Origin: XN24 sp035514535
GTDB lineage: Bacteria > Pseudomonadota > Gammaproteobacteria > Steroidobacterales > XN24
NCBI GenBank assembly: GCA_035514535.1
Contig: DATKAZ010000017.1
Coordinates: forward strand, 18,168 to 82,167
Length of the DNA stretch: 64,000 nucleotides
Direction: 5' to 3'
Part shown: positions 30,656-38,428 of the stretch, piece after piece
Position numbering within the stretch: position 1 is the first letter of the stretch
How the letters are laid out: every line of letters starts with the position of its first letter
Notes under the pieces: generated by a model
Told to the model about the DNA's origin: nothing
What the model saw: only the letters and a program-made list of their open reading frames with translations
The model's database searches: none
Translations under genes and position numbers: made by a program

Positions 30656-31110
30656 TAGTCTTCGCCGGTCGAGACCCAGCGGCCACGCGCGTCGTAGAAC
30701 CAGTCGGGCTCGCCGAGCAGCGGCAGTTCGAAATCGAGCTGCTCGACCGGTACGGCGTGCAGCAGGCGCCCGCCGTCCAGGTACAGCAGGAATACGCGCC
30801 CCGTACGCATCCCGAGCCCGCAGGGTACCCAGTGACTGCCGACGGTCACGCGATGCGGCGTCTGCGCCTTCCAGCCCTCGAGCACCTCGAACACGTAATC
30901 GGTCCGCGAGCCTCCGGCGCCCCCCTCGCCCGGCCCGTCCAGCTCGACGTCCAGCCTGAGCGCGAGGCGCGCGGCGACCACCGAACTCGCGTCGTGCAGC
31001 AACTGCCCGGCGGCTGTCGCGTCGTAGGGGTAACCGTCGAGGATCGGCGGCCGGGGCGGATCGGGGTTGCAGGCGGCCGCCGGCAGTCCGTAAGACAGCA
31101 GCAGGAGCAT
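30655..31110 (-). CDS. Hypothetical exported protein
   Basis: 151-residue protein, not recognised. It starts with a short hydrophobic signal-like stretch (MLLLLSYGLPAAAC) that may end in a lipid-modified Cys. The mature part contains ASSVVAARLALRLDV and TDYVFEVLEGWKAQTPHRVT, beta-rich and reminiscent of netrin-like secreted folds, but this is weak. It is translationally coupled to the M49-like gene through TAATG. Confidence 0.6.
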   Translation of the reverse strand: MLLLLSYGLPAAACNPDPPRPPILDGYPYDATAAGQLLHDASSVVAARLALRLDVELDGPGEGGAGGSRTDYVFEVLEGWKAQTPHRVTVGSHWVPCGLGMRTGRVFLLYLDGGRLLHAVPVEQLDFELPLLGEPDWFYDARGRWVSTGED

Positions 31111-31133
31111 GCAGGCGGCACAGGTGTGAACGT

Positions 31134-31535
31134 TCAGCGGCTGCCCTCCGACCAGGCGGCGGTCCGCCCGTTGAAATTCAGGACCCGGCGCGAGGTCAGC
31201 AGGTAGCCGGCCCAGTCCTCCGCGCGCACGGTTTCAAGCGTCTCGCCCGGGCGCCTGCTGAGCGATTGCCAGGACGCGGTGTACACACTGTAACCGATGA
31301 ACCGCTGGTTGGTGGCCAGCACCAGCATCGCGCCGGACGAGGCTGTTTCCTCGATGATTTCGCGGCCGCGCAGGCGCAGCTCGTCGGTGCGGCTGAAGCG
31401 CACGTTCGCGACGATCACGCGGTCGCCTTCCGTGTGCCAGAACAGCAGGCGCGCCGGCGGACCGTCGTTCGCCGCCGCCGGCACCGCGAAGAGCACAAGC
31501 AGGCAGGCCAGCAGCGGTGTCAGCGGCAACCTCAT
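31134..31535 (-). CDS. Hypothetical secreted protein
   Basis: 133-residue protein with a clear signal peptide (PLLACLLVLFAVPAAAND). The mature part, with ATNQRFIGYSVYTASWQSL and SRRVLNFNGRTAAWSE, has the look of a small beta-propeller-like or PH-like secreted domain, but I do not recognise the family. It lies 9 nt after the Tat-exported amidohydrolase, suggesting an operon with it. Confidence 0.6.
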   Translation of the reverse strand: MRLPLTPLLACLLVLFAVPAAANDGPPARLLFWHTEGDRVIVANVRFSRTDELRLRGREIIEETASSGAMLVLATNQRFIGYSVYTASWQSLSRRPGETLETVRAEDWAGYLLTSRRVLNFNGRTAAWSEGSR

Positions 31536-31544
31536 GGCGATGCG

Positions 31545-33011
31545 TCAGCCACCCCAGGCCTTGAGGTTGAGGAACTCGCGCCGCGTCCTCGGCCCGTAGG
31601 TGAGGTAGTTCGGGTCCGGGCGATTGCGGTAGTTGTCCCGCTCCCGGGCGATCCGGTCGTGCCCGAGGTGTTCCTCCAGCAGCGACTCCGGCACCGGGTA
31701 GATCTGCAGTGCGTTCAGGCCGAACACGGCGGCGCGGATCGCCGGCGTGACCTCGGGATAGCCGTGTTGTTCGCGCAGGTCGGGCGCGATCTGGAAGGCG
31801 CGGAAGGCCTGGATCTGGTCCTGGGGGCTGCCGTACCAGATCGAGTCCGTGCCCCACAGCACGTTCTTCGGCCCGAGGTACTTGAGCAGTTTGCCGAGCC
31901 CGTGCGCCGCCGACGTCGGGTCACGCATGAGGAAGCGCCATGTCGAGCCGAGCTCGGCGTACACGTTGCTGCCGTGGCCGAGCCCGGCCTCGCGCAGCGA
32001 ACTCACCAGCGAGTCGATGCCGTCCTCGCGCGCCGGGTCGTACGGGCCCTCTGCCGTGCCGGTGACGAAGCCCGAGTGGTAGATGAGGAAATTGACGTCC
32101 GGGAAACGCTTCGCGACGCGGCCGATATCAGCGCAGGTGCTGTGCTCGTAAGAGCGCCGGCCGAACGGCAGGCCCTTGTGGATCGCGATGTTGCGCACGC
32201 CCAGGCTGCGCGCCTTCTCGATCATCGCGAGGCCGGGCTCGTCGTCCATCCAGAACCCGGTGGCGCCGTCAGGTCCCCACTGGGTGTAGGTCTTCCAGGC
32301 GCTGATCGGGTAATTCGCGGCGAGCATCTCCATGCCCTCGAGATCGCCCGGCTGGTTCGGATTGACCCGGCCATGGAGGTAGAGGCGGTGGCTGCCGTCG
32401 AGTCGTTCGACGATGCCCGCCGTCGCCGCGGCCTCCTCGATGGTCAGCGGCTCGCCGGCGCGACTGGAGGGCACGAACGACAGCACCACGAGCGAGGTGT
32501 CCGAATCGAGGAACACGTCGCGGATGAAGGCATCCGGGCCGAGGCACTGCAGGTGATCGAGCGGGCCGGGCATGGCGGCGGCGGCGCAGCGCTCGCCGGC
32601 GAAACTGCTCAGCGGCCGCGCATCGTCCGGCAGCGTGCGGGTCCAGGCGCCCGTCGGGTTCACGAAGTGCCCCTGCACGTCGAAGATGAATTCGCCTCCG
32701 CCGAGCGCCGCCGCGGCCGCGTCGCCGTCGAGCGCGGCGTCGGCGCCGACCGCGAAGTAGCCGCCGGTACTGCCGCTGGCCGCATAAGCTGCGTTCATCG
32801 CCAGCAACGTGGTGGCCGCACCGCTGGCGGTGACGAGGAAGTCGCGCCGTGACACGCCGAGCCGCCGCGCGTTGCGCGTCGCCGCTTCGAGCGCGAGCTT
32901 GCGCGCGTGGTAATGCTGCGCCTCAAGCGGCACCGGGCAGAACTCGCCGTTGCTGGTGCTGTCAAGCTTGATCGGCAGGCGGAGGCCGTCGGGGTCGTTG
33001 CGCTGCGGCAT
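31545..33011 (-). CDS. Tat-exported amidohydrolase family protein
   Basis: 488 residues. A twin-arginine motif (SRRDFLVTASGAATTLLAM) begins about 55 residues in, after a long cytoplasmic-looking leader; the mature part is an amidohydrolase-2 (ACMSD-like) TIM barrel. Likely metal ligands: VQGHF near the start, an IAIHKGLPFG strand, LIYHSG, and the Asp in LWGTDSIWYG. The ATG at 33011 has GGAG 7 nt upstream; the frame is open to 33128. Substrate unknown. Confidence 0.85.
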   Translation of the reverse strand: MPQRNDPDGLRLPIKLDSTSNGEFCPVPLEAQHYHARKLALEAATRNARRLGVSRRDFLVTASGAATTLLAMNAAYAASGSTGGYFAVGADAALDGDAAAAALGGGEFIFDVQGHFVNPTGAWTRTLPDDARPLSSFAGERCAAAAMPGPLDHLQCLGPDAFIRDVFLDSDTSLVVLSFVPSSRAGEPLTIEEAAATAGIVERLDGSHRLYLHGRVNPNQPGDLEGMEMLAANYPISAWKTYTQWGPDGATGFWMDDEPGLAMIEKARSLGVRNIAIHKGLPFGRRSYEHSTCADIGRVAKRFPDVNFLIYHSGFVTGTAEGPYDPAREDGIDSLVSSLREAGLGHGSNVYAELGSTWRFLMRDPTSAAHGLGKLLKYLGPKNVLWGTDSIWYGSPQDQIQAFRAFQIAPDLREQHGYPEVTPAIRAAVFGLNALQIYPVPESLLEEHLGHDRIARERDNYRNRPDPNYLTYGPRTRREFLNLKAWGG

Positions 33012-33145
33012 GGGGCATCTCCGGATGCAATTGATCCCAGTGCAGAAGTTTAGCCGAGGCCGTGCGCGCTCACACGCCGCGGACAAAAAATTCATATTGA
33101 ACTCCCGCCGCGGACCATCATCAGACACATGAAGGAGGTAGGAAA

Positions 33146-33568
33146 ATGAAAGTTCATGAATTGATGACCGACAAGCCCCGCTTCGTGTCCGCCGCGACCA
33201 CCCTGCAGGAGGCGGCGCGCCTGATGCGCGACCTGGACAGCGGCTTCCTGCCCGTCGCCGACGAGCGGGAGGAAAAACTGAGCGGCGTGGTGACCGACCG
33301 CGACATCACCGTGCGCGCGGTCGCCGACGGGCTCGACCCGGCGAAGACCACGGTGACGGACATCAAGTCCGACAGCGTGCTGTATTGCTTCAAGGACGAC
33401 GACGTTGCGGATGCCGCGAAACGCATGCGCGACAAGCAAGTGTACCGGCTGATCGTGCTGGACAACCGCGAGAACAAGAAACTGTGCGGCGTGGTGTCGC
33501 TGGGCGACATCTTGCGTCACGGGCAATCGGCGCTTGCCGCGAAGACTGCCGAGGGCATCGCCGCCTGA
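33146..33568 (+). CDS. CBS-domain protein
   Basis: 140-residue protein made of two CBS motifs: VHELMTDKPRFVSAATTLQE ... LSGVVTDRDITVRAV and the second half ending KKLCGVVSLGDILRH. Such pairs bind adenosyl nucleotides as sensors. An excellent ribosome-binding site (AAGGAGGT) precedes the ATG. Probably co-transcribed with the rhodanese gene 53 nt downstream. Confidence 0.92.
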   Translation: MKVHELMTDKPRFVSAATTLQEAARLMRDLDSGFLPVADEREEKLSGVVTDRDITVRAVADGLDPAKTTVTDIKSDSVLYCFKDDDVADAAKRMRDKQVYRLIVLDNRENKKLCGVVSLGDILRHGQSALAAKTAEGIAA

Positions 33569-33621
33569 GGCATCGCCGCCGGGCTCGAGGAAATCCACAG
33601 CGCAAAGTCAAAGGAGGCATC

Positions 33622-33939
33622 ATGCAGCCGTTGAGTCGAAAGGACCTGGAAACCATGAACGAGCAGGCCAAGGATGACTTCGTCCTGGTCAACGTGCTGC
33701 CCCGGGAGGCCTTCAACGAGGCGCATATCCGGACGTCCATTAATATCCCGCATGAGGATCCGGATTTCACGGCGACCATGGCGAAGGTCGCCGGGGACAA
33801 GTCGCGCAAGATCGTCGTCTATTGCGCCAGCTTCGACTGCGACGCCTCGGAGAAGGCGGCGCGCAAGCTCGACGAGGCCGGCTTCGGCAAGGTCTTCGAT
33901 TACGAGGGCGGCACCAAGGACTGGCTCGAGAATCACTAG
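33622..33939 (+). CDS. Rhodanese-like domain protein
   Basis: 105-residue single rhodanese domain. The active-site loop after the VVYC strand reads CASFDCDASEKAAR: the catalytic Cys is followed by a second Cys five residues on, and there is no Arg at the usual loop end. It may handle persulfide or act as a phosphatase-like or redox domain. AAGGAGG precedes the ATG at 33622; the frame is open further upstream but overlaps the CBS gene. Confidence 0.88.
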   Translation: MQPLSRKDLETMNEQAKDDFVLVNVLPREAFNEAHIRTSINIPHEDPDFTATMAKVAGDKSRKIVVYCASFDCDASEKAARKLDEAGFGKVFDYEGGTKDWLENH

Positions 33940-33974
33940 GTTGCGCGCGGCGCGCAGGCGAGCCGCAAAAGAAA

Positions 33975-33995
33975 GGCCCGCACGAGGCGCGGGCC
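33975..33995 (-). terminator. Intrinsic terminator of the nrdJ operon
   Basis: On the minus strand a 7-bp perfect stem (GGCCCGC / GCGGGCC, 7-nt loop) is followed at once by TTTCTTTT, the form of a Rho-independent terminator. It lies about 20 nt after the nrdJb stop and is not followed by a T-run on the + strand, so it mainly ends nrdJ transcription. Confidence 0.75.
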
Positions 33996-34016
33996 CAAGG
34001 GGGGAGACCCTTTACG

Positions 34017-34715
34017 TCAGCCGCATTTCGAGTCGCCGCAGTTCAGGCAGGTCATGCAGCCGTCCATCATGACCACGGCGGTCGTGTTGCACTTGGCGCA
34101 CAGCTGGGCCCCTTCCGGGAAGGGGCTCTCGGCGAAGGCGTCCTGCTGCGCGGTGCGCGCCTCGAATTCGGCGCGCTTCTTTTCGACCAGTTCGCGCTGG
34201 TGCTCGTCCAGCCCGGGTGAGCTCATCATGCCGATGCTGATGAGATGTTTCTCGACCACCTCGCCGAGCTCGGCGATCAGCGAGGGCATGTACTTGCCGC
34301 CCGGCTTCCAGTAGCCGCCGCGCGGGTCGAACACGGCCTTGAGCTCCTCGACCAGGAAGGTGACGTCGCCGCCCTTGCGGAACACCGCCGACATGATGCG
34401 CGTGAGGGCGACGATCCACTGGTAGTGGTCGAGGTTCTTCGAATTGATGAAGATCTCGAACGGCCTGCGCACCTCGTGCTTGGTGCCGTGATTGAGCAGG
34501 ATGTCGTTGATCGTCACGTACATCGCGTGCTCGGCCACCGGCGGCTTGATCTTGTAGGTCGCGCCGATGAGCATTTCCGGGCGCTCGAGCTTCTCGTGCA
34601 TCCGGATGACCTTGCCCTCGGTCCCTTCCTCGACACGCGGCTTCGGCGGCGCCTTTTCCTCGGGCTTGGCGACGTGGTAAGCGACGATCTTCTTGCTGAT
34701 TTTCTGTGCTGTCAT
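34017..34715 (-). CDS. nrdJ: B12-dependent ribonucleotide reductase, NrdJb subunit (TSCPD domain)
   Basis: 232-residue partner of NrdJa. It carries the TSCPD-type domain (YVTINDILLNHGTKHEVRRP, LDHYQWIVALTRIMSAVFRK) and a C-terminal Zn-ribbon with three CxxC-like pairs (CAKC, CMTCLNC, KCG). In P. aeruginosa the adenosylcobalamin RNR is likewise split into NrdJa and NrdJb. The C-terminal Cys cluster is thought to re-reduce the active site. Starts 8 nt after the nrdJa stop. Confidence 0.9.
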   Translation of the reverse strand: MTAQKISKKIVAYHVAKPEEKAPPKPRVEEGTEGKVIRMHEKLERPEMLIGATYKIKPPVAEHAMYVTINDILLNHGTKHEVRRPFEIFINSKNLDHYQWIVALTRIMSAVFRKGGDVTFLVEELKAVFDPRGGYWKPGGKYMPSLIAELGEVVEKHLISIGMMSSPGLDEHQRELVEKKRAEFEARTAQQDAFAESPFPEGAQLCAKCNTTAVVMMDGCMTCLNCGDSKCG

Positions 34716-34723
34716 GATTTTTC

Positions 34724-37700
34724 TCAGAACTTGCCGTAGTAGCCTTCCTTGAGGGCATCGAAGAGATTCGCGGCGGAGTGCAGCTCGCCGTCGTACTCGA
34801 CCTCCTCGTCACCCTTGAGCTCGACGGTGCTGCCGTCCTCGAGCTCGAACACGTAGGTCGTGTTCTTCAGGTCCTGCTCCTTGACCAGCACGCCCTGGAA
34901 GGCGGCCGGGTTGAAGCGGAAGGTCGTGCAGCCCTTGAGGCCTTGCTCGTAGGCATACATGTAGATGTCCTTGAAATCCTCGTAAGGATAATCCGTCGGC
35001 ACGTTGGCCGTCTTCGAGATGGACGAGTCCACCCACATCTGCGCGGCCGCCTGGATGTCGACATGCTCGCGCGGCGTGATGTCCTCGGCCGTGATGAAAC
35101 ATTCCGGCAGCTTTTCCTCCGGCCGCTCGGAGCCCGGCAGCGCCCGTTCATTGACCAGCGAGCGGTAGGCCAGCAGCTCGAAGGAAAACACGTCGACCTT
35201 TTCCTTCGACTTGCGGCCCTCGCGGATCACGTTACGGAAGTAATGGTGCGCGAAGGACGGCTCGATGCCGTTCGAGGCGTTGTTGGCGAGCGACAGCGAG
35301 ATCGTCCCCGTCGGCGCAATCGAGCTGTGGTGCGTGAAGCGTGCACCCACCTCGGCCAGCTCGTCGACGAGCTCCGGGTTGACGTCCGCGACGCGCTGCA
35401 TGTAGCGGCTGTAGCGGGCGTGCAGGATCCTGCCCTTGACGCGCGCCCCCACGCGCCAGCCGTCGTTCTTCATCTCCGGGCGCTTGCGCAGCATTTCCTC
35501 GGTGACCGTGAACTCCTCGTCCATGATCGGCGCGGCACCCTTCTCGCGCGCCAGTTCAAGAGCACCTTCCCAGCCGGCCAGCGCCAGCTCGCGGGCGACG
35601 TCCTGCGTGAAGGAGACGGAAGCCTTGCTGCCGTACTTCATCCCCAGCATGGTGATGGTCGAGCCGAGCCCGAGAAAGCCCATGCCGTGACGGCGTTTGC
35701 GGTAGATCTCGTCGCGCTGCGGGCCGAGCGGCAGGCCGTTGATCTCGACGACATTGTCGAGCATGCGCGTGAAGACCTTGACGACCTCGCGGAAGCGCTC
35801 CCAGTCGAACTTCGCCTCCGGCTTGAACGCATTGACGATGAAGCGCGTCAGGTTGACCGAGCCGAGCAGGCAGGAGCCGTAAGGCGGCAGCGGCTGTTCG
35901 CCGCAATTGTGGGCGTGCAGGCCGTTGCCGTCGAACGTGTTGATGCCCGGCACCTGGACGTCGAACACGTCCTCCGAGCCGTGCGGCACGATGGACTCCA
36001 CCGTGGCGATGAAGCGCTCGCGGTTGAGGCGGCGACAATAGCCGGAAAGCAGGGCCTTCAGGCGGTTCGCCTTGGCGACGTCCGAGAAGCCGACGCGCTC
36101 GGCGAACTGCAGCAGGTTGTCACCGCTGATCACGAGCTCGTGCTGCGCGCGGGTCGGATAGGCGCGCCGGCCGCCGCGGCCGTCAGGCAGCAGGGACGTG
36201 CCGGCGGCGCGGCGATCGCGGTACAGGCGCGACGCGATGCCGATGCGCAGCAACATGCGCTGGGCGGCCTCGAGCCGCGCCAGGTCGGATTGTGCCAGGC
36301 GCACGCTGACGCCCTTCTGCTGGGCACCCTGCACCGAGCCGTCGGCATCGAACAGGCCGCGCAGGAAGCCGCGATGAAATTCGCTGGAGGTCTTTTCCAT
36401 GGCCGGCGTGACGGCCTTGTCGCCGGGGCGCATGCCCAGCTCGAACGCGAGATCGCGCAGGGCAGCAAGCTTCAGGCGGTGCTCACCGCGGCCCTGGACC
36501 GCCATCCAGCCGGCAAAGTCGGCCCGATGCGGCAGGCTGCGGGCGCAACGCAGGGCCTCGTCCATCAGCGCCAGCGGGACGTCGTCCGTGGCATTGACGG
36601 CCTTCGCACTCGACCACACCGAGAGCACTGCGGCGTCCTGCTTGAGGGTGCCGTCGCCGACCAGCAGCCCGAGCAGGAAGCCTTCCTCGTAGTTGCGCGC
36701 GCCCTGCCACTCGCCTGCGTCGCGATGGTTGTTGAGCAGCACGCGGTCGCCGGCGGCCAGCTTGCCGGCCTCGCTCCATTCCGTCTCGACCGACCAGCGC
36801 GTCTGGCGAACGACGCGGCGGACGCGATGGTTGGCGGTCAGCCGCAGCGCGTGGCCTTCTGCAGTCTGCAGGCGGACGACATCACTGGTCGCGGTCCTGA
36901 AGAACCCGCGTGCGCCGGTCGGGTGATCGACGCCGTCGATGCGGGCCAGGAACGGGCGGCCGAGCAGGTCGGCAACCTGGCGCGGACCGTCAGCGGTTTG
37001 CACCCAGGTGTCGGCCGTCACGCAAGGATTGGTCGCGCGGATATTCTCGCACCACCAGTTGTTGTTCATCTCGTTGACGCGGTCGATGAGGACGAAGCCG
37101 GGCTCGGCGAAATCGTAGGTGGAGGTCATGATGACGTCCCAGACGCGCCGCGCCGGGACGGTCTTGTAGACGCGGCAGGCCACCAGGCCCGCGTCGTTGC
37201 GGACGTAGTCGCCGTTGCTCGGCCACTCGCGCCAGACGATCGTCTCCGCATCCTCGAGGTCCAGGTTCTCGTCTTTCAGCTCCTTCAGGCTGATCGGGAA
37301 GGCGAGCCGCCAGGGCCCGTCGTTGCTGACAGCCTGCATGAACTCATCGCTCACCAGCAGCGAAAGGTTGAACTGCCTGAGCCGGCCGTTCTCGCGCTTG
37401 GCACGGATGAACTCCAGCGCATCCGGGTGACCGACATCGAAGGTGCCCATCTGCGCGCCGCGCCGCCCCCCGGCCGAGGACACCGTGAAACACATCTTGT
37501 CGTAGATATCCATGAACGACAGCGGGCCGGAGGTATACGCGCCGGCGCCGGAGACATAGGCACCGCGCGGCCGCAGGGTGGAGAACTCGTAGCCGATACC
37601 GCAGCCGGCCTTCAGCGTGAGGCCCGCCTCGTGCACCTTCTGCAGGATATCGTCCATCGAATCGCGAATCGTGCCGGAGACCGTGCAGTTGATGGTCGAG

Positions 37701-38002
37701 GTTGCGGGCTTGTGCGCGAGGGCGCCGGCGTTGGAGACGATGCGCCCGGCGGGGATCGCGCCGTTCCTGAGCGCCCAGAGGAATCGCTCGTTCCAGCGAT
37801 CGCGACGGTCGTCGGGTTCGACGTCGGCCAGCGCGCGCGCGATCCGCTTGTAGGTGTCGTCCATCGTGTGGTCGAGCACCGTGCCATCCTTGGCGACGAG
37901 CCGGTACTTCTTCTCCCAGATGTCCAGGGATGCCGCCTGGAACGGGATGTCGTTGACCGACTCCACCGGATTCACCTGATCTTGTTGCAGCGCTGTTTTC
38001 AT
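34724..38002 (-). CDS. nrdJ: B12-dependent ribonucleotide reductase, NrdJa subunit, interrupted by an intein
   Basis: 1092-residue precursor of the adenosylcobalamin-dependent (class II) ribonucleotide reductase, making deoxynucleotides without oxygen. Extein landmarks: STINCTVSGTIRDSMDD, EAGLTLKAGCGIGYEFSTL, GRRGAQMGTFDVGHPD, then ATNP joined after splicing to CGEQPLPPYGSCLLG (radical-site Cys and Glu). A 373-residue intein (residues 327-699) sits between P and C of that active-site motif, so the mature enzyme is about 719 residues. The ATG at 38002 has GAGG 5 nt upstream. The following nrdJb gene supplies the C-terminal part. Likely controlled by NrdR (see boxes). Confidence 0.94.
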   Translation of the reverse strand: MKTALQQDQVNPVESVNDIPFQAASLDIWEKKYRLVAKDGTVLDHTMDDTYKRIARALADVEPDDRRDRWNERFLWALRNGAIPAGRIVSNAGALAHKPATSTINCTVSGTIRDSMDDILQKVHEAGLTLKAGCGIGYEFSTLRPRGAYVSGAGAYTSGPLSFMDIYDKMCFTVSSAGGRRGAQMGTFDVGHPDALEFIRAKRENGRLRQFNLSLLVSDEFMQAVSNDGPWRLAFPISLKELKDENLDLEDAETIVWREWPSNGDYVRNDAGLVACRVYKTVPARRVWDVIMTSTYDFAEPGFVLIDRVNEMNNNWWCENIRATNPCVTADTWVQTADGPRQVADLLGRPFLARIDGVDHPTGARGFFRTATSDVVRLQTAEGHALRLTANHRVRRVVRQTRWSVETEWSEAGKLAAGDRVLLNNHRDAGEWQGARNYEEGFLLGLLVGDGTLKQDAAVLSVWSSAKAVNATDDVPLALMDEALRCARSLPHRADFAGWMAVQGRGEHRLKLAALRDLAFELGMRPGDKAVTPAMEKTSSEFHRGFLRGLFDADGSVQGAQQKGVSVRLAQSDLARLEAAQRMLLRIGIASRLYRDRRAAGTSLLPDGRGGRRAYPTRAQHELVISGDNLLQFAERVGFSDVAKANRLKALLSGYCRRLNRERFIATVESIVPHGSEDVFDVQVPGINTFDGNGLHAHNCGEQPLPPYGSCLLGSVNLTRFIVNAFKPEAKFDWERFREVVKVFTRMLDNVVEINGLPLGPQRDEIYRKRRHGMGFLGLGSTITMLGMKYGSKASVSFTQDVARELALAGWEGALELAREKGAAPIMDEEFTVTEEMLRKRPEMKNDGWRVGARVKGRILHARYSRYMQRVADVNPELVDELAEVGARFTHHSSIAPTGTISLSLANNASNGIEPSFAHHYFRNVIREGRKSKEKVDVFSFELLAYRSLVNERALPGSERPEEKLPECFITAEDITPREHVDIQAAAQMWVDSSISKTANVPTDYPYEDFKDIYMYAYEQGLKGCTTFRFNPAAFQGVLVKEQDLKNTTYVFELEDGSTVELKGDEEVEYDGELHSAANLFDALKEGYYGKF
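35906..37024 (-). other. Intein with LAGLIDADG homing endonuclease inside NrdJa
   Basis: 373-residue in-frame protein-splicing element. Block A begins with Cys1 (CVTADTWVQTADG); block B has the T-x-x-H motif in LTANHRV; the two LAGLIDADG helices are GFLLGLLVGDGTL and RGFLRGLFDADGSV, both keeping the acidic residue needed for cleavage; block F/G reads VFDVQVPGINTFDGNG then HAHN, with the terminal Asn followed by the extein Cys of CGEQPL. All residues needed for class 1 splicing and probably an active endonuclease are present. Base composition is like the host gene, so it is not a very recent arrival from a low-GC source. Confidence 0.95.
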
Positions 38003-38115
38003 TATGCCTCGCCCCCCGCGGGAGTCCCCCCGATCGTGAAATGTCGTTCGTCCGTTGAGCAACCGCCCGGTTCCCCGGCGCCTGTGCGGCGCGCCCCGGG
38101 CTAGATGTGAGCAAC

Positions 38116-38129
38116 CACAATATGTTGTG
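38116..38129. promoter_or_regulatory. NrdR-box-like palindrome 1 (nrdJ)
   Basis: CACAA-TATG-TTGTG, perfect 5-bp arms around a 4-nt centre, similar to the ACACwATATwTtGTGT NrdR box that represses ribonucleotide reductase genes. It lies just downstream of the nrdJ -10 element, where a bound repressor would block RNA polymerase. Confidence 0.75.
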
Positions 38130-38142
38130 TTACGGGATGGTT

Positions 38143-38171
38143 AAGGTAAGGGTCTGACCGGGTGCTGTCAA
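38143..38171 (-). promoter_or_regulatory. Sigma-70 promoter of nrdJa
   Basis: On the minus strand: -35 TTGACA (38171-38166), 17-nt spacer, -10 TACCTT (38148-38143). The -35 is a perfect consensus. Predicted start of transcription is near 38136, about 135 nt before the nrdJa ATG, and the NrdR-box-like site falls within the initially transcribed region. Confidence 0.7.
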
Positions 38172-38295
38172 GCATTAATGCACCCCTGGGTGCCTGTAAT
38201 AATAATTCTATATTTCAATATATTAGACAATCTTTATAGAAAAATTCTATGGACTTCGCCCGGTCGATTCAAAAAAAACTTTTTCCGCGGCGCAA

Positions 38296-38309
38296 CACAA
38301 TATCTTGTG
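38296..38309. promoter_or_regulatory. NrdR-box-like palindrome 2
   Basis: CACAA-TATC-TTGTG with arms identical to box 1, 180 bp away. Between the boxes lies an AT-rich stretch (about 38175-38275) unlike the surrounding DNA. NrdR boxes normally come as a pair ~31 bp apart; this wide spacing could mean looping, a second promoter, or a site acting towards hsp20. Confidence 0.6.
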
Positions 38310-38354
38310 GTTCATTCCCTGTTGACTCGCGCCGGGATCTGCGTATCGCGGGGG

Positions 38355-38380
38355 CTTGAAATCGGCGCGCCCGCCCATAT
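38355..38380 (+). promoter_or_regulatory. Sigma-32 heat-shock promoter of hsp20
   Basis: CTTGAAA (38355-38361) and CCCATAT (38374-38380) with 13 nt between CTTGAA and CCCATAT. This closely fits the RpoH consensus CTTGAA-N13-CCCCATnT. The transcript would start about 38388, leaving a ~40-nt leader before the hsp20 ATG. Confidence 0.8.
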
Positions 38381-38428
38381 TCAGGGGCCATGAATCCAAC
38401 CAAGCAACCTATTACAGGAGGTGGAGAA

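Noticed and set aside
34778..38104. 1108-codon + strand frame opposite nrdJa
   Set aside because: Antisense shadow of a high-GC gene; Asp/Arg/His-rich with no domain features.
38003..38428. Possible cobalamin riboswitch upstream of the B12-dependent reductase
   Set aside because: I found no B12-box-like core or matching stem pattern between the promoter and the start codon; the leader is only about 135 nt.
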